A DNA stretch of 64,000 bases from Arcobacter sp. LA11 (GTDB lineage: Bacteria > Campylobacterota > Campylobacteria > Campylobacterales > Arcobacteraceae), in the NCBI RefSeq assembly GCF_001895145.1, contig NZ_BDIR01000012.1:18122-82121 (forward strand), given 5' to 3'. The notes beneath the pieces are model-generated. The model did no database searches and was not told the origin of the DNA. It saw nothing but the letters and a program-made list of their open reading frames with translations. Positions 37,762-47,663 of this stretch are shown here, in pieces. Each line of letters starts with the position of its first letter. Positions within the stretch are counted from its first letter, which is position 1. Position numbers and translations under genes: made by a program.

Positions 37762-40544
37762 TATGCTACTAACTCCTGTGTAATATTTAGTATTTCATCT
37801 ATCTCTGTTTTAGTAAATACTCCTCGTATACCAGAGGGATGTATCACTGTAAAAGGTGCAGATATTAGATCTTTTTTGCTTAAGCTCTCATTATCTATGA
37901 TAAACCCTTTTAATAAATCCAAAAATTTTAACTGTGTAGTGGTAAGTGTAGGATGCTCTTTGATAAACTTATCAAAAGATTCACTTACCGTATCTGGGAA
38001 GTTTTTAAGCTCTTCAAGTCCTAAGATATGCTTGATAAACTTTAAAAAAGGTGCTTTTTTATTCATATACACCCTACGCAAAAGATCAAGGGTGATAAAA
38101 GGGTCTTGCTCGTGTAGAGTGTGAGCTAACTCTTCTATCTCTTTTTCACTTAGACTTTTGCCCTCTTTTAGCTTTTGTAGGATTTTATTTTGATTTAAAA
38201 GCTCTTTGATCTTATCTTCTACCATTTGTTTGTATTTTGAGATACTCACAGACTCCCTATCTGCACCAAACTCCACATACTCTTTTTTCTTGATATAATC
38301 TTTAAAATCAAAGATAGGAGTATCATCATCCTCAAGCTTTGATTCTGCCCTATATTTCATAAGCGGAGCAAGGGCTTTTACTAAAATATCAAGATCACTA
38401 TCTTTTAGATGGTTCCAGTATTTTACTTCTTTGGCTTTTGTGATAAGATTCTCTTCTTTGGCGACTATATTTACACTTAAAAGTAAGTTTTCTATTAAAG
38501 CTATAAGGGTATCTCTTTTTTTTACCCTATTTTCTTCGTCATTTTCAAGTAGATATATAGAGTACTCCAACACATCTTTTTCAAATCGCATCGCCTTATA
38601 ATCCACCCCTACAATAGATTTGGCTAAGGGTTTTATGTAAGTATCTAAAAACTCTAAATTCTCCTTAGATAGAGTTCTATAAAAGATAGAATCTAATTTA
38701 TCAAGATGATTTTTCCCATCTTGTATGGTTGTAGAGTTTTTAGGGAAAAGCTCTATAAACTCTTGAAGCTTTTGTATCTCTTTTTTAGCTATCTCAATAT
38801 CAAGCTTTAAAGCACTTTCTATCTTTTGAAGTCTAAGCTCAAAAAACCTTATGGGAAGTGGAGTATTTGGGATAAGACTTTTTCCTTGCGGTTCAAGTTT
38901 AAAATACTTAAAATTATCCCAACAATCCATAATAAGAAATTTCTCTTTTTCTTTACACCACGGTTTTAAGTTTTGCGGATCAAGCAGTCTTGTACCCCGC
39001 CCTATCATCTGCCAAAACTTAGTATAAGAGTAAATAGGCTTTGCAAATACTAGGTTTGATACCTCTTTTATATCCACCCCCGTATCAAGCATACCCACAC
39101 TTATGGCAATACGCGGCATATCTTGGGTTTTAAACTGATCTAAAAGCCCACCTTTTCCGTAAGCCCTACTATCATCAGATACTATTACTTTGGCTAGTTC
39201 CCCATTATATTCAGGATATAAAGAGTTAAAAAGCTCTTCCACTCTTCTAGCATGGGCTTTTGTCATACAAAAGAAGATACTCTTTGTGGGTATCACCCCA
39301 TCACTATCTTTGATAGACTCTTCCATAAACTCTTTTACGATGATTCGATTTGTATCTTTATTTATCACATCTCTTTCTAGCTGAGTTCCTTCATAATTTA
39401 TCTCTTCAATCTCTTTACCTTCTAAAATCATATTCTTTTGATCTTCTAAAGAAATAGTTCTTTTATTTAGTCCATCATCTTGAAACTTTGTCTGAATCTT
39501 TAGCACCTCAAAATCACAAAGATAAGGTGGAATATGATCCAACGCCTCCTCATAAGAATAAGCAAATGAAGGCAACCCATCCTCACAAGAAAAAAGCTCA
39601 AAAGTGTTATGATCTATCACATTGGTTGGAGTTGCAGTAAGCCCAAGCTTTAAAGCATCAAAATACTCTAAAATCTCCCCATAAGTATTATAAATAGACC
39701 TATGAGATTCATCTATCACGATCAGATCAAAAAAGTGTGAAGATAAAGTTTGCTCCTCATCTCGTATAATATTTAACATAGTTGGGTAAGTGGATACATA
39801 AATACGCCTATCTTTAGAAATACTACTCTCCCCAAACTTTGGCCAAATAGGCTCACTTGGAATATACTCTTTAAAAGCCTCTATAGCCTGCTCCCTTAAA
39901 GCCACCCTATCCACTAAAAAAAGAGTATTTTTAATATACCCAGCCCTTAAAAGAGCATCCACTAAAGCAATAGTAGTACGAGTCTTCCCCGTACCAGTAG
40001 CCATCACCAGTAAAAAATCTCTTCTTTTTTTATCTATCAGTTCCATCACTGATCTTATAGCACTTACTTGATAATCCCTCCCTGCTATATGGGTATCAAT
40101 AAACTCATGGGAAAGGGACTTTTTATAGTTTTGTATATGACGAAGACGCTCTAAATCCTCCCTAGTAGGATAAGCATAGATTTTTCTAGGAGGGTAGTTT
40201 TCTATATCCCAAAAATATATGTCGTTGCCATTTGTATAAAAGCAAAAAGGAAGATCGATATTATGTTCAGCTTTTAGATTGTAACAATACTGCTTAGCCT
40301 GTTCCTGCCCAACCCTGGGATCTCGTGAGCTTTTTTTAGCCTCAACTACAGCCAAAGGCTTCCCCTCACGACCTAGAAGAACATAATCACAAAACTGCTT
40401 TTTACCATAGCTAGGCTTTACATCAGATACAAAAGAAGTGTTTGAAAACTCTTGCCTTACTTGGGCATAGTTAGTTACATCCCAGCCAGATAGGAGTAGT
40501 TTAGTATCAATAAGTTCTTGTCGTGTCTGTGTTTCGTTTTGCAA
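37761..40544 (-). CDS. hsdR: Type I restriction endonuclease, motor/nuclease subunit
   Basis: A 927-residue translocase-nuclease. The N-terminal PD-(D/E)xK nuclease domain shows FCDYVLLG then AVVEAKKSSRDP. The superfamily 2 helicase core shows MATGTGKTRTT (near 185), VIDESHRSIYN (near 275), GLTATPTN and QMIGRGTRLLDP. The C-terminal third is helical and would contact HsdM/HsdS. It cleaves unmethylated DNA after ATP-driven translocation. It is the first gene of the block, read from a promoter at about 40593-40627. All key residues are present, so restriction is probably active. Confidence 0.95.
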   Translation of the reverse strand: MQNETQTRQELIDTKLLLSGWDVTNYAQVRQEFSNTSFVSDVKPSYGKKQFCDYVLLGREGKPLAVVEAKKSSRDPRVGQEQAKQYCYNLKAEHNIDLPFCFYTNGNDIYFWDIENYPPRKIYAYPTREDLERLRHIQNYKKSLSHEFIDTHIAGRDYQVSAIRSVMELIDKKRRDFLLVMATGTGKTRTTIALVDALLRAGYIKNTLFLVDRVALREQAIEAFKEYIPSEPIWPKFGESSISKDRRIYVSTYPTMLNIIRDEEQTLSSHFFDLIVIDESHRSIYNTYGEILEYFDALKLGLTATPTNVIDHNTFELFSCEDGLPSFAYSYEEALDHIPPYLCDFEVLKIQTKFQDDGLNKRTISLEDQKNMILEGKEIEEINYEGTQLERDVINKDTNRIIVKEFMEESIKDSDGVIPTKSIFFCMTKAHARRVEELFNSLYPEYNGELAKVIVSDDSRAYGKGGLLDQFKTQDMPRIAISVGMLDTGVDIKEVSNLVFAKPIYSYTKFWQMIGRGTRLLDPQNLKPWCKEKEKFLIMDCWDNFKYFKLEPQGKSLIPNTPLPIRFFELRLQKIESALKLDIEIAKKEIQKLQEFIELFPKNSTTIQDGKNHLDKLDSIFYRTLSKENLEFLDTYIKPLAKSIVGVDYKAMRFEKDVLEYSIYLLENDEENRVKKRDTLIALIENLLLSVNIVAKEENLITKAKEVKYWNHLKDSDLDILVKALAPLMKYRAESKLEDDDTPIFDFKDYIKKKEYVEFGADRESVSISKYKQMVEDKIKELLNQNKILQKLKEGKSLSEKEIEELAHTLHEQDPFITLDLLRRVYMNKKAPFLKFIKHILGLEELKNFPDTVSESFDKFIKEHPTLTTTQLKFLDLLKGFIIDNESLSKKDLISAPFTVIHPSGIRGVFTKTEIDEILNITQELVA

Positions 40545-40592
40545 GCTCTACTCATTTTATAATTTTATAGAAGATATTTTATCTTTTTATCT

Positions 40593-40627
40593 ATTATATT
40601 ATACTTGTGTCACAATCCACATCATAA
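40593..40627 (-). promoter_or_regulatory. Putative hsdR promoter with a palindrome in the spacer
   Basis: On the minus strand TTATGA (40622-40627), an 18-base spacer and TATAAT (40598-40603) form a candidate promoter 49 bases before the hsdR start; a second TATAAT overlaps at 40593-40598. Inside the spacer lies TTGTGTCACAA (40605-40615), a perfect inverted repeat with one central base. A repressor bound there would block RNA polymerase. The remaining bases to nfo show nothing else. Confidence 0.5.
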
Positions 40628-40680
40628 GAAAAATATTTTGAAGAATTAAAAAAAAGAAAGAACTCTAGCAAAGAAGTAAA

Positions 40681-41526
40681 TTACTTCTCCACTAAATCAT
40701 AAAGCCCTTGAATCTCTTCAGCCCAAATCTCTTCATTGATAGTTTCAAGTACCATTGGAATATCATCCATTCTATCATCATTCATGATAAATTTAAAAGC
40801 ATCCCATCCAATTTTCCCAACACCTAAAGAATCGTGTCTATCTACTCTACTTCCTAGTTCTGGCTTTGAGTCATTTAAGTGCATTCCCATAAGATATTCA
40901 CGTCCTACTATATCATCAAACTCTTTCCAAGTTTTATCATAGGCTTCTCTTGTTCTGATATCATACCCAGCAGTAAACATGTGACAGGTATCTATACATA
41001 CACCTACTCTGCTTTTATCTTCTATTTTATCTATTATATGTGCTAGGTGTTCGAACTTGTATCCTAAGTTTGAGCCTTGTCCTGCTGTGTTTTCTATTAC
41101 TAGTTTCACATCATTTGTAGCATCAATTGCTTGATTCATAGAAAGTGCAATTCTATCTAGACATTCCTCTTCTGATATTTTTCTCAAGTGTGAACCTGGG
41201 TGGAAATTTAGTCTATCTAGTTTTAGTATTTCACATCTTTCTAATTCATGGATAAAACCATTTAAAGATTTTTCTCTTTTTTCTTCTTCTGGGTGTCCAA
41301 GATTTATAAGATATGAGTCATGAGGTAAGATGTGTTTAGCTTCAATTCCACATTTTTCTAACTCTTCAAACCATTTATCAAGTACTTTTGCTTCTAAAGG
41401 TTTTGCAGCCCATTGTCTTTGATTTTTTGTAAATAGAGCAAAAGCTTTTGCTCCGATTGCAGTTGCGTTTATTGGTGCATTAAAAACTCCACCACTCGCA
41501 CTAACATGTGCTCCAACGTATTTCAT
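40681..41526 (-). CDS. nfo: Endonuclease IV (AP endonuclease)
   Basis: A 281-residue TIM-barrel AP endonuclease of base excision repair, cutting 5' to abasic sites. The three-zinc ligand motifs are visible: [39 protein letters not shown] and [10 protein letters not shown]. Length and start are standard ([13 protein letters not shown]). It is the first core gene beyond the restriction island, so the island seems inserted between it and the FMN reductase gene. Confidence 0.95.
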   Translation of the reverse strand: MKYVGAHVSASGGVFNAPINATAIGAKAFALFTKNQRQWAAKPLEAKVLDKWFEELEKCGIEAKHILPHDSYLINLGHPEEEKREKSLNGFIHELERCEILKLDRLNFHPGSHLRKISEEECLDRIALSMNQAIDATNDVKLVIENTAGQGSNLGYKFEHLAHIIDKIEDKSRVGVCIDTCHMFTAGYDIRTREAYDKTWKEFDDIVGREYLMGMHLNDSKPELGSRVDRHDSLGVGKIGWDAFKFIMNDDRMDDIPMVLETINEEIWAEEIQGLYDLVEK

Positions 41527-41626
41527 TATTATTCCTATATGATTTTTTATTTAATTTAGTTTTTCATCATACAAAAATGCATCTTTAAAGCCAATATGTT
41601 TTTATAATTTGTTTAGTTCTTTTACT

Positions 41627-41660
41627 AAAACATAAAGATACAAAAATATCTTTATGTTTT
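41627..41660 (-). terminator. Intrinsic terminator after the AraC-type regulator
   Basis: AAAACATAAAGATA (41627-41640) and its exact complement (41647-41660) form a 14-bp stem with a 6-base loop, three bases past the regulator stop. A and T runs at both ends could allow it to work on either strand. The rest of the 137-base gap is AT-rich and carries the nfo promoter. Confidence 0.7.
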
Positions 41661-41663
41661 TTT

Positions 41664-42467
41664 CTATTTAATAGGTACTAAAATTAGTGTTCTTAAATCT
41701 TCAGGAGCTACATCAAAAGTAAGATACTGTTCGATAGGAGGAGCATCTCTTAACTCTATTTCATTATCTTTAATCCAAGAACCGTAAATAGACGTATAAG
41801 TATCTGATAACTTATCGTACGAACCGTTATGCGCAAAGACTGCATATTTACCACCAGAGATTTGGTCTTTTTCTACCTTCCCTGCTAGTTCATCATCTTG
41901 TACTCTTGTAATGCACGCATCATATCTTAGCTTATCAATAGCTACGATATTTGGGTCATCGTAACTTATTCCATAAAACTTTGTATCTGCTTTTAATAGA
42001 CTATTATTTCCTGCTATTTCTAACAGTTCATTCCACGCAGTTTCACATTTAAAATAGTCACCAACATGTCTTACTTTATACACATCAATTATTTCAATTG
42101 ATTCTATTCTTAGAGGCTCAATCATTTTGATTTCCTTTTTTATATTAATATTTTGTATAAATTTTGAAGGAGAACAATTAAACATCTCTTTAAAAGCTTT
42201 ATTATAAGCAGAAGGAGTGTTATACCCTGCTTCTAAAGCTATAGTAGTTATATTGCCTTGATTACACTGCAATTTATTTACAGAGGTTTCAAGTCTTATT
42301 CTTCTGATATACTTTTTTAAACTCTCACCTGTATACCCTAGAAATATACGATGAAAGTGATAGTACGAGTAACCAGAGATAGCTATTAAATCTTGTATAT
42401 CAACGTATTCTAAATTTTTTTCTATTTCATTTAGAACTTTTTGCATACTTTTTTCATATTGATTCAA
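41664..42467 (-). CDS. AraC-family regulator with GyrI-like effector domain
   Basis: A 267-residue two-domain protein. Residues ~1-105 hold the AraC HTH pair (LEYVDIQDLIAISGYSYYHFHRIF and IALEAGYNTPSAYNKAFKEMFNCSPSKF, seen in parts). Residues ~115-267 are a GyrI-like/SOUL-type small-molecule-binding domain, as in Rob and BmrR. Such proteins respond to toxic amphipathic compounds and turn on efflux or detoxification genes. No target gene is adjacent. Single gene with its own terminator. Confidence 0.88.
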   Translation of the reverse strand: MNQYEKSMQKVLNEIEKNLEYVDIQDLIAISGYSYYHFHRIFLGYTGESLKKYIRRIRLETSVNKLQCNQGNITTIALEAGYNTPSAYNKAFKEMFNCSPSKFIQNINIKKEIKMIEPLRIESIEIIDVYKVRHVGDYFKCETAWNELLEIAGNNSLLKADTKFYGISYDDPNIVAIDKLRYDACITRVQDDELAGKVEKDQISGGKYAVFAHNGSYDKLSDTYTSIYGSWIKDNEIELRDAPPIEQYLTFDVAPEDLRTLILVPIK

Positions 42468-42542
42468 AACTGTCTCTCCTTAAAATTCATAAAAAGATTC
42501 TAACAGTAAATGAAAATCAAAACTTTTCCAAAATTGCTATAT

Positions 42543-42926
42543 TTAATCTTTTTTGATTTTTATTAAAATTTTATTTTTTTTATCTCGGTGAGTAATCTCT
42601 TTTTCTTCTTTCTCAAAAAGTTCTTTTAGAAATTGTTTATCATAATTTCTATCTAAGAACTCTGCATTAAAAGATTCTAAACTTTGGCACTCAAAAGTAT
42701 CTTGACAGATTCTATCTTCATATATTTGTAAACTCAAAACAGAAGTTCCAGCAGAGAGTATTTCTACTTTTGTATAGTCGTTAAACTTTGTGATAAAACC
42801 TTTATCATAAAATTTTAGCTTAGGTGTTTTTATCAAAATAGTCGCCGTTTGGGTTAAAATTGGCTGCTTTTGTGCACATCCTACAAAAAGTAAAAGAAAT
42901 GTTAAAAAAAGAACTATATTTTTAAT
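42543..42926 (-). CDS. Lipoprotein, unknown function, apparent ATT start
   Basis: The frame encodes a clear lipoprotein signal sequence (KNIVLFLTFLLLFVGCAQ, lipobox FVGC), but no ATG, GTG or TTG lies upstream of it before an in-frame TAA two codons back. The codon after the ribosome-like AGGATAAGAG is ATT (42924-42926), which would give 127 residues. The TTG at 42836 would start after the signal peptide and is improbable. The mature part is small and charged with two cysteines (RICQDTFECQ). An upstream sequencing error that removed an ATG is the other explanation. Confidence 0.65.
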   Translation of the reverse strand: MKNIVLFLTFLLLFVGCAQKQPILTQTATILIKTPKLKFYDKGFITKFNDYTKVEILSAGTSVLSLQIYEDRICQDTFECQSLESFNAEFLDRNYDKQFLKELFEKEEKEITHRDKKNKILIKIKKD

Positions 42927-42999
42927 CTCTTATCCTTTGTTTTAAAAATTTTCACTATAATACTGTAATATTGATAAATTATAAAATCGAAGGTTATTT

Positions 43000-44073
43000 T
43001 TGTTAGTTCATATCTGTTGCGCTGTTGACTCCCACTATTTTTTAGAAAAAATTCAAGAAGAATTTCCAAATGAAGAGATCATTGGATTTTTTTATGACCC
43101 AAATATTCACCCATACAATGAGTACCGATTAAGATATCTTGATGTTGATTACTCATGTAAAAAACTAGGTATAAGACTTATTGAAGGACCTTACAATCTA
43201 GAAGAATGGTTAAAAAAAGTAAAAGGTTTAGAGAATGAACCAGAAAAAGGCGATAGATGTACGGTTTGTTTTGATGATAGACTTGAAACAACTGTAAAAA
43301 AAGCTATAGAATTAGGACATGACAAATTTACATCAACTCTATTAATTTCTCCAAAAAAATCACAAGATAAACTAGAAAAAATTGGAGCAGAATTAACATC
43401 TAAATATGACTGTGAGTTTATATTTAGAGACTATAGAAGTGGCAAAGGTTCACAAGAGCAAGGTCTAGTTGTAAAAGAAAATTCTCTTTATAGACAAAAC
43501 TATTGTGGTTGTCTTTTTGGTTTATCAGCCCAAAGAGAACATCAAGATAAAGTTATGGATGAAATGTTTAATCCTATCTCAAACCAAATACTTCCAGAAT
43601 CTATAGAGAGTAGACTTGAACTTTATAAAAAAAGAGATGATTTAGAAGAAAAAAATATTCCGTATAAGATTATCAAGCAGAGGTTTTTAAACTATAGACT
43701 AATGAGCGGTATTACAAAGATTGATAAAAAGATTATCCCTTCATATTTTCTATGTTATTCAACACTAAACAGAAACAGTATGAATGGTAGAATCGAATAT
43801 GAAAAGGATGAAATCGCATATCTAAATAGAGATGAAGTAAAAGTTCTAAGTCTAAAAAGTTTTAATGAAATAGGAAATAGTACATATCAGACAGTAAAAG
43901 ACTTGATGTTCAATCCTCCTACCTTTGAATCAGAACTAAATATTAGAAATAAAGTTACAAATAACCCTTATGGTTTGTCAACTATTTTAGTTGTTGATGA
44001 GCTAATCGATGGAAAATATGAGATAGAACTAAATGCCCTAATCTATGAAGATGTAAAAGAAGTTATTATATGA
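43000..44073 (+). CDS. queH: Epoxyqueuosine reductase QueH with C-terminal extension
   Basis: QueH reduces epoxyqueuosine to queuosine in tRNA. The cluster and metal cysteines are visible in HICCAVDS near the N-terminus, GDRCTVCFDDRL mid-domain and QNYCGCLFGL at the end of the family core (about residue 175). Another ~170 residues follow (from MDEMFNPISNQ) that are not part of the short QueH and are unassigned. The start is TTG at 43000, with AAGG eight bases upstream. It overlaps lpxB by four bases. Confidence 0.88.
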   Translation: MLVHICCAVDSHYFLEKIQEEFPNEEIIGFFYDPNIHPYNEYRLRYLDVDYSCKKLGIRLIEGPYNLEEWLKKVKGLENEPEKGDRCTVCFDDRLETTVKKAIELGHDKFTSTLLISPKKSQDKLEKIGAELTSKYDCEFIFRDYRSGKGSQEQGLVVKENSLYRQNYCGCLFGLSAQREHQDKVMDEMFNPISNQILPESIESRLELYKKRDDLEEKNIPYKIIKQRFLNYRLMSGITKIDKKIIPSYFLCYSTLNRNSMNGRIEYEKDEIAYLNRDEVKVLSLKSFNEIGNSTYQTVKDLMFNPPTFESELNIRNKVTNNPYGLSTILVVDELIDGKYEIELNALIYEDVKEVII

Positions 44074-45113
44074 AACTTTTAGTTTGTGCGATGGAAACAT
44101 CATCAAATGTTCATCTAAAAGAATTAAAAAAATATCTAAACGACGAGGTAGAACTATTAGGAGTTTTTGATAAAGAGCTTGGAACCCCTCTATATGATTT
44201 AACTCACCTTGCAATCATGGGTTTTATAGATGCGATAAAAAAACTTCGATTCTTTTTTAAACTTAGGGATGAACTTGTAGATTTAGCACAAGATTGTGAC
44301 AAAGTTTTATTGATGGATTCATCAGGATTCAATCTTCCTCTTGCAAAAAAACTAAAGCAAAGATATCCAGATAAAGAGATAATCTACTATATCCTTCCAC
44401 AAGCTTGGGCATGGAAGAAAAAAAGAGTTATAAAGCTTGAAAAATTCTGTACAAAACTATGTTCTATTATTCCTTTTGAAAGTGAAATATACAATGACAA
44501 AGAAAAAATTACTTACGTAGGTCATCCACTTTTAGATGAGATAACAGAATATAAAACTAGCCTAGAAAAAACAGATAAAATCATCTATATGCCAGGTAGT
44601 AGAAAAACTGAAATTATAAATCACATGGGTGTTTTTAGAGAACTTACAAAACAGATAAAAGACAAAGAGCATATTTTGATTATTCCTTCAAAATTTAATG
44701 AAGAATATATTAAAAAAACTTATGGAGATATATCAAATTTTACAATTTCAAATGATGCTCATAGCATATTAAAAGAAGCAGAATTTGGATTTATTTGTTC
44801 TGGTACGGCTACACTTGAAGCTTCTATAATAGGGACACCATTTGTTATGTCTTATGTGGCAAAAAAGCTTGACTATTTTATTGGCAGACAGTTTGTAAAA
44901 CTACCTTTTATTGGACTTGCGAATATCTTTTTCCATAAAATGGGTAAAGAGCCTATTCATAAAGAATATTTCCAAGAAGAAGTAAATGTAGAAAACTTAT
45001 TAAACGAATATAAAAACATGAATCGAGACAACTATTTAAAAAACTCTCAAGAGCTTAGAGACTACTTACAATTTGGTAGTTCTAAAAATGTTGCTAAAAT
45101 AATTCAAAACTAA
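44070..45113 (+). CDS. lpxB: Lipid-A-disaccharide synthase
   Basis: A 347-residue GT-B glycosyltransferase that joins UDP-2,3-diacylglucosamine and lipid X on the cytosolic face of the inner membrane. ILPQAWAWKKKRVIKLEKF, YVGHPLLDE and YMPGSRKTEI are characteristic, with CSGTATLEASIIGTPFVMSY being the C-terminal UDP-binding block. It is shorter than E. coli LpxB (382). It is coupled to queH by an ATGA overlap and lies upstream of fabZ and lpxA, the usual lipid A neighbours. Confidence 0.93.
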   Translation: MKLLVCAMETSSNVHLKELKKYLNDEVELLGVFDKELGTPLYDLTHLAIMGFIDAIKKLRFFFKLRDELVDLAQDCDKVLLMDSSGFNLPLAKKLKQRYPDKEIIYYILPQAWAWKKKRVIKLEKFCTKLCSIIPFESEIYNDKEKITYVGHPLLDEITEYKTSLEKTDKIIYMPGSRKTEIINHMGVFRELTKQIKDKEHILIIPSKFNEEYIKKTYGDISNFTISNDAHSILKEAEFGFICSGTATLEASIIGTPFVMSYVAKKLDYFIGRQFVKLPFIGLANIFFHKMGKEPIHKEYFQEEVNVENLLNEYKNMNRDNYLKNSQELRDYLQFGSSKNVAKIIQN

Positions 45114-45171
45114 TTTTTTTTTCGCTAAAATATATGACTTTTTAAAACATACAAACATATAGGATACAAGA

Positions 45172-45615
45172 ATGTTAGACATCATGGAAATTCAAGAAAT
45201 TTTACCACATAGATACCCGCTTTTATTAGTAGATAGAATTACTGATATGGAAAAAGCTAAAAGTATCACAGGGTATAAAAATATCTCTATTAGTGAACCT
45301 GCTTTTCAAGGTCACTTTCCAGGGCACCCAATTTACCCAGGAGTTATGATTCTTGAAGGAATGGCACAAGCAGGTGGAGTTCTTGCACTTAAAAGCAACG
45401 ATTTAACAAATGAAGAGCTAAAAAACAAAGTTATTTACTTCATGAGTATTGACAAAGCAAAATTTAGAACACCCGTAAGACCTGGTGATAAATTAGAATA
45501 TAAAATCGAAGTTAAAAAATTAAGAGGAAATCTAATCGTACTTGATGGAAAAGCTTTTGTTGATGATTCTTTAGTTGCTGAAGCAGAGCTAAAAGCTATG
45601 ATAGTTGATAAGTAA
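45172..45615 (+). CDS. fabZ: 3-hydroxyacyl-ACP dehydratase
   Basis: A 147-residue hotdog-fold dehydratase of fatty acid elongation. [11 protein letters not shown] and [22 protein letters not shown] (catalytic His in GHFPGHP and Glu in ILEGMAQ) are diagnostic. It competes with LpxA for 3-hydroxyacyl-ACP, and the two genes are next to each other, 19 bases apart. Preceded by a 58-base gap that may hold a promoter. Confidence 0.96.
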   Translation: MLDIMEIQEILPHRYPLLLVDRITDMEKAKSITGYKNISISEPAFQGHFPGHPIYPGVMILEGMAQAGGVLALKSNDLTNEELKNKVIYFMSIDKAKFRTPVRPGDKLEYKIEVKKLRGNLIVLDGKAFVDDSLVAEAELKAMIVDK

Positions 45616-45634
45616 TAAACAAAATAGGTAAAGA

Positions 45635-46417
45635 ATGAATAATATTCATAAAACTGCAATAATTGAAGATGGAGCCCAACTAGGTGATAATATAACTGTT
45701 GGAGCATTTACAATTATTGGTAAAGATGTAAAAATAGGTAATGGTACAACTATTGCTTCTCATACAGTTATCGAAGGAAAAACTACAATTGGTGAAAACA
45801 ATCAAATTTTTTCACATGCTGCAATTGGAACTATTCCTCAAGACTTAAAATTTGATGGTGAAGATGTTGAGCTAATTATCGGTAACAACAATAAAATCAG
45901 AGAATATACGCTATTTAACCCTGGAACAATTGGTGGTGGTTCAATTACAAAAATTGGAGACAACAACCTTTTCATGGGATATGCACATGTTGCACATGAT
46001 GTAATAGTTGGAAATAACTGTGTATTTGCAAATGTTGCAACTCTTGCAGGTCATGTAGAAATTGATGATAATGTAGTAATTGGTGGATTAACACCTATTC
46101 ATCAATTTTGTAAAATAGGCTCAAATGTTATGGTAGCAGGAGGTTCTGTAGTAACTCAGGATATTCCACCATTTTGTTTAGCAGAAGGAAACCGTGCAGT
46201 ATTAAGAGGTCTTAATCTAAATGGTCTAAGAAGAAGATTCCAAGATAGATCAGATATTGATGCAATTAAAAAAGCATATAAAGCAATATTTGAATCAGGA
46301 AATTCTATTTCTGATGTAGCCAAAGAATTATTAGAAACAAACGAAAATAAGTATGTTCACGAACTAGCAAACTTTGTTATTGCTACAAAACGTGGAATAC
46401 CATTTAATAGAAAATAG
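45635..46417 (+). CDS. lpxA: UDP-N-acetylglucosamine acyltransferase
   Basis: A 260-residue left-handed beta-helix acyltransferase, first step of lipid A synthesis. Hexapeptide repeats run through residues 1-190 (for example [14 protein letters not shown]), the catalytic His is in [13 protein letters not shown], and [10 protein letters not shown] starts the helical C-terminal domain. It lies between fabZ and clpX on one transcript. Confidence 0.96.
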   Translation: MNNIHKTAIIEDGAQLGDNITVGAFTIIGKDVKIGNGTTIASHTVIEGKTTIGENNQIFSHAAIGTIPQDLKFDGEDVELIIGNNNKIREYTLFNPGTIGGGSITKIGDNNLFMGYAHVAHDVIVGNNCVFANVATLAGHVEIDDNVVIGGLTPIHQFCKIGSNVMVAGGSVVTQDIPPFCLAEGNRAVLRGLNLNGLRRRFQDRSDIDAIKKAYKAIFESGNSISDVAKELLETNENKYVHELANFVIATKRGIPFNRK

Positions 46418-46427
46418 GACATTTTAT

Positions 46428-47648
46428 ATGAGTAAACTTGAATGTGACTTTTGTGGAACAGCTGACTCTCACGATAACCCAATAATCTCTGGAGATAATG
46501 CCTCGATTTGCAAGGCTTGTGTTAATGCAGCACATGAGATTATGGTTTCAGGAAAAGAGCCAGAATTAGGAAACATGGTAGAAACTACTGAAGAAGAAAA
46601 TGCTGCAGTTCAACTTAGAACTCCAGCACAACTAAAAGAAATTTTAGATGATTATGTAATTGGACAAAATAGAGCTAAAAAAGTTCTATCAGTTGCAGTT
46701 TATAACCACTATAAAAGAATTTTCAGACACAATGAAATTGATGATGAAACAGAAATAAATAAATCTAACGTGCTTTTAATTGGACCAACAGGTTCAGGTA
46801 AAACGCTTTTAGCACAAACTATTGCAAAATATCTTGATGTGCCTTTAGCAATTGCTGATGCAACATCTCTAACAGAAGCAGGATATGTAGGTGATGATGT
46901 TGAAAATGTTGTTACTAGACTTATTCAAGCGGCAAATGGTGATGTAAAAAAAGCTGAAACAGGAATCATTTTTATTGATGAAGTTGATAAAGTTGCAAGA
47001 ATGAGTGAAAACCGTTCAATAACTAGAGACGTTTCAGGAGAAGGTGTACAACAAGCACTTCTTAAAATCGTAGAAGGTGCAACTGTAAATGTTCCTCCTA
47101 AAGGTGGAAGAAAGCACCCTGGACAAGATGCAATTCAAATAGATACTACAAATATTTTATTTATTTGTGGTGGAGCTTTTGATGGTCTTGAAGAAATTAT
47201 TAAGAAAAAACAAGGTGGAAATGTATTAGGTTTCAACCAAGAGAAAAAAAGTAAAAATGATGATGAAATAATTTCAAAAGTTGAAGCACATGACCTTGTA
47301 AAATATGGACTAATTCCAGAATTAATCGGAAGACTTCATATGATTGCAACATTAAATGAAATTACAGAAGATGATATGGTTCATATCTTAACTGAACCAA
47401 AAAATGCTTTAGTAAAACAATATGTAAAACTATTTGAACTTGACGATGTAAAATTAAAATTTGAAAAAGCAGCACTTAAAGAGATTGCAAAACTTGCAAT
47501 TGAAAGAAAAACTGGTGCAAGAGGTCTTCGTTCGATTTTAGAAGATATCATGCTTGATATTATGTATGACTTACCAACATTTAAAGATAAAACAATAACT
47601 ATCACAAAAGATGTTGTAACAAAAGAAAAAGAACCAAAAATAGCTTAA
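46428..47648 (+). CDS. clpX: ATP-dependent Clp protease ATP-binding subunit ClpX
   Basis: A 406-residue AAA+ unfoldase feeding ClpP. The N-terminal zinc-binding domain has [11 protein letters not shown] and ICKACV; the ATPase has Walker A GPTGSGKT, Walker [10 protein letters not shown] and the pore and sensor regions ([18 protein letters not shown]). The start ATG at 46428 is chosen because the ZBD begins there; the open frame extends upstream into lpxA without homologous residues. It begins 11 bases after lpxA. Confidence 0.97.
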   Translation: MSKLECDFCGTADSHDNPIISGDNASICKACVNAAHEIMVSGKEPELGNMVETTEEENAAVQLRTPAQLKEILDDYVIGQNRAKKVLSVAVYNHYKRIFRHNEIDDETEINKSNVLLIGPTGSGKTLLAQTIAKYLDVPLAIADATSLTEAGYVGDDVENVVTRLIQAANGDVKKAETGIIFIDEVDKVARMSENRSITRDVSGEGVQQALLKIVEGATVNVPPKGGRKHPGQDAIQIDTTNILFICGGAFDGLEEIIKKKQGGNVLGFNQEKKSKNDDEIISKVEAHDLVKYGLIPELIGRLHMIATLNEITEDDMVHILTEPKNALVKQYVKLFELDDVKLKFEKAALKEIAKLAIERKTGARGLRSILEDIMLDIMYDLPTFKDKTITITKDVVTKEKEPKIA

Positions 47649-47663
47649 AAAAGAAGGATTTAG

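Noticed and set aside
29793..40680. Insertion sequence, integrase or tRNA site flanking the restriction island
   Set aside because: No transposase or integrase frame, tRNA, or clear flanking direct repeats were seen at either border, so the means of entry is unknown.
46374..46427. Longer ClpX N-terminus
   Set aside because: The frame is open but overlaps lpxA, and the extra residues have no counterpart in ClpX; the zinc domain begins at the ATG at 46428.
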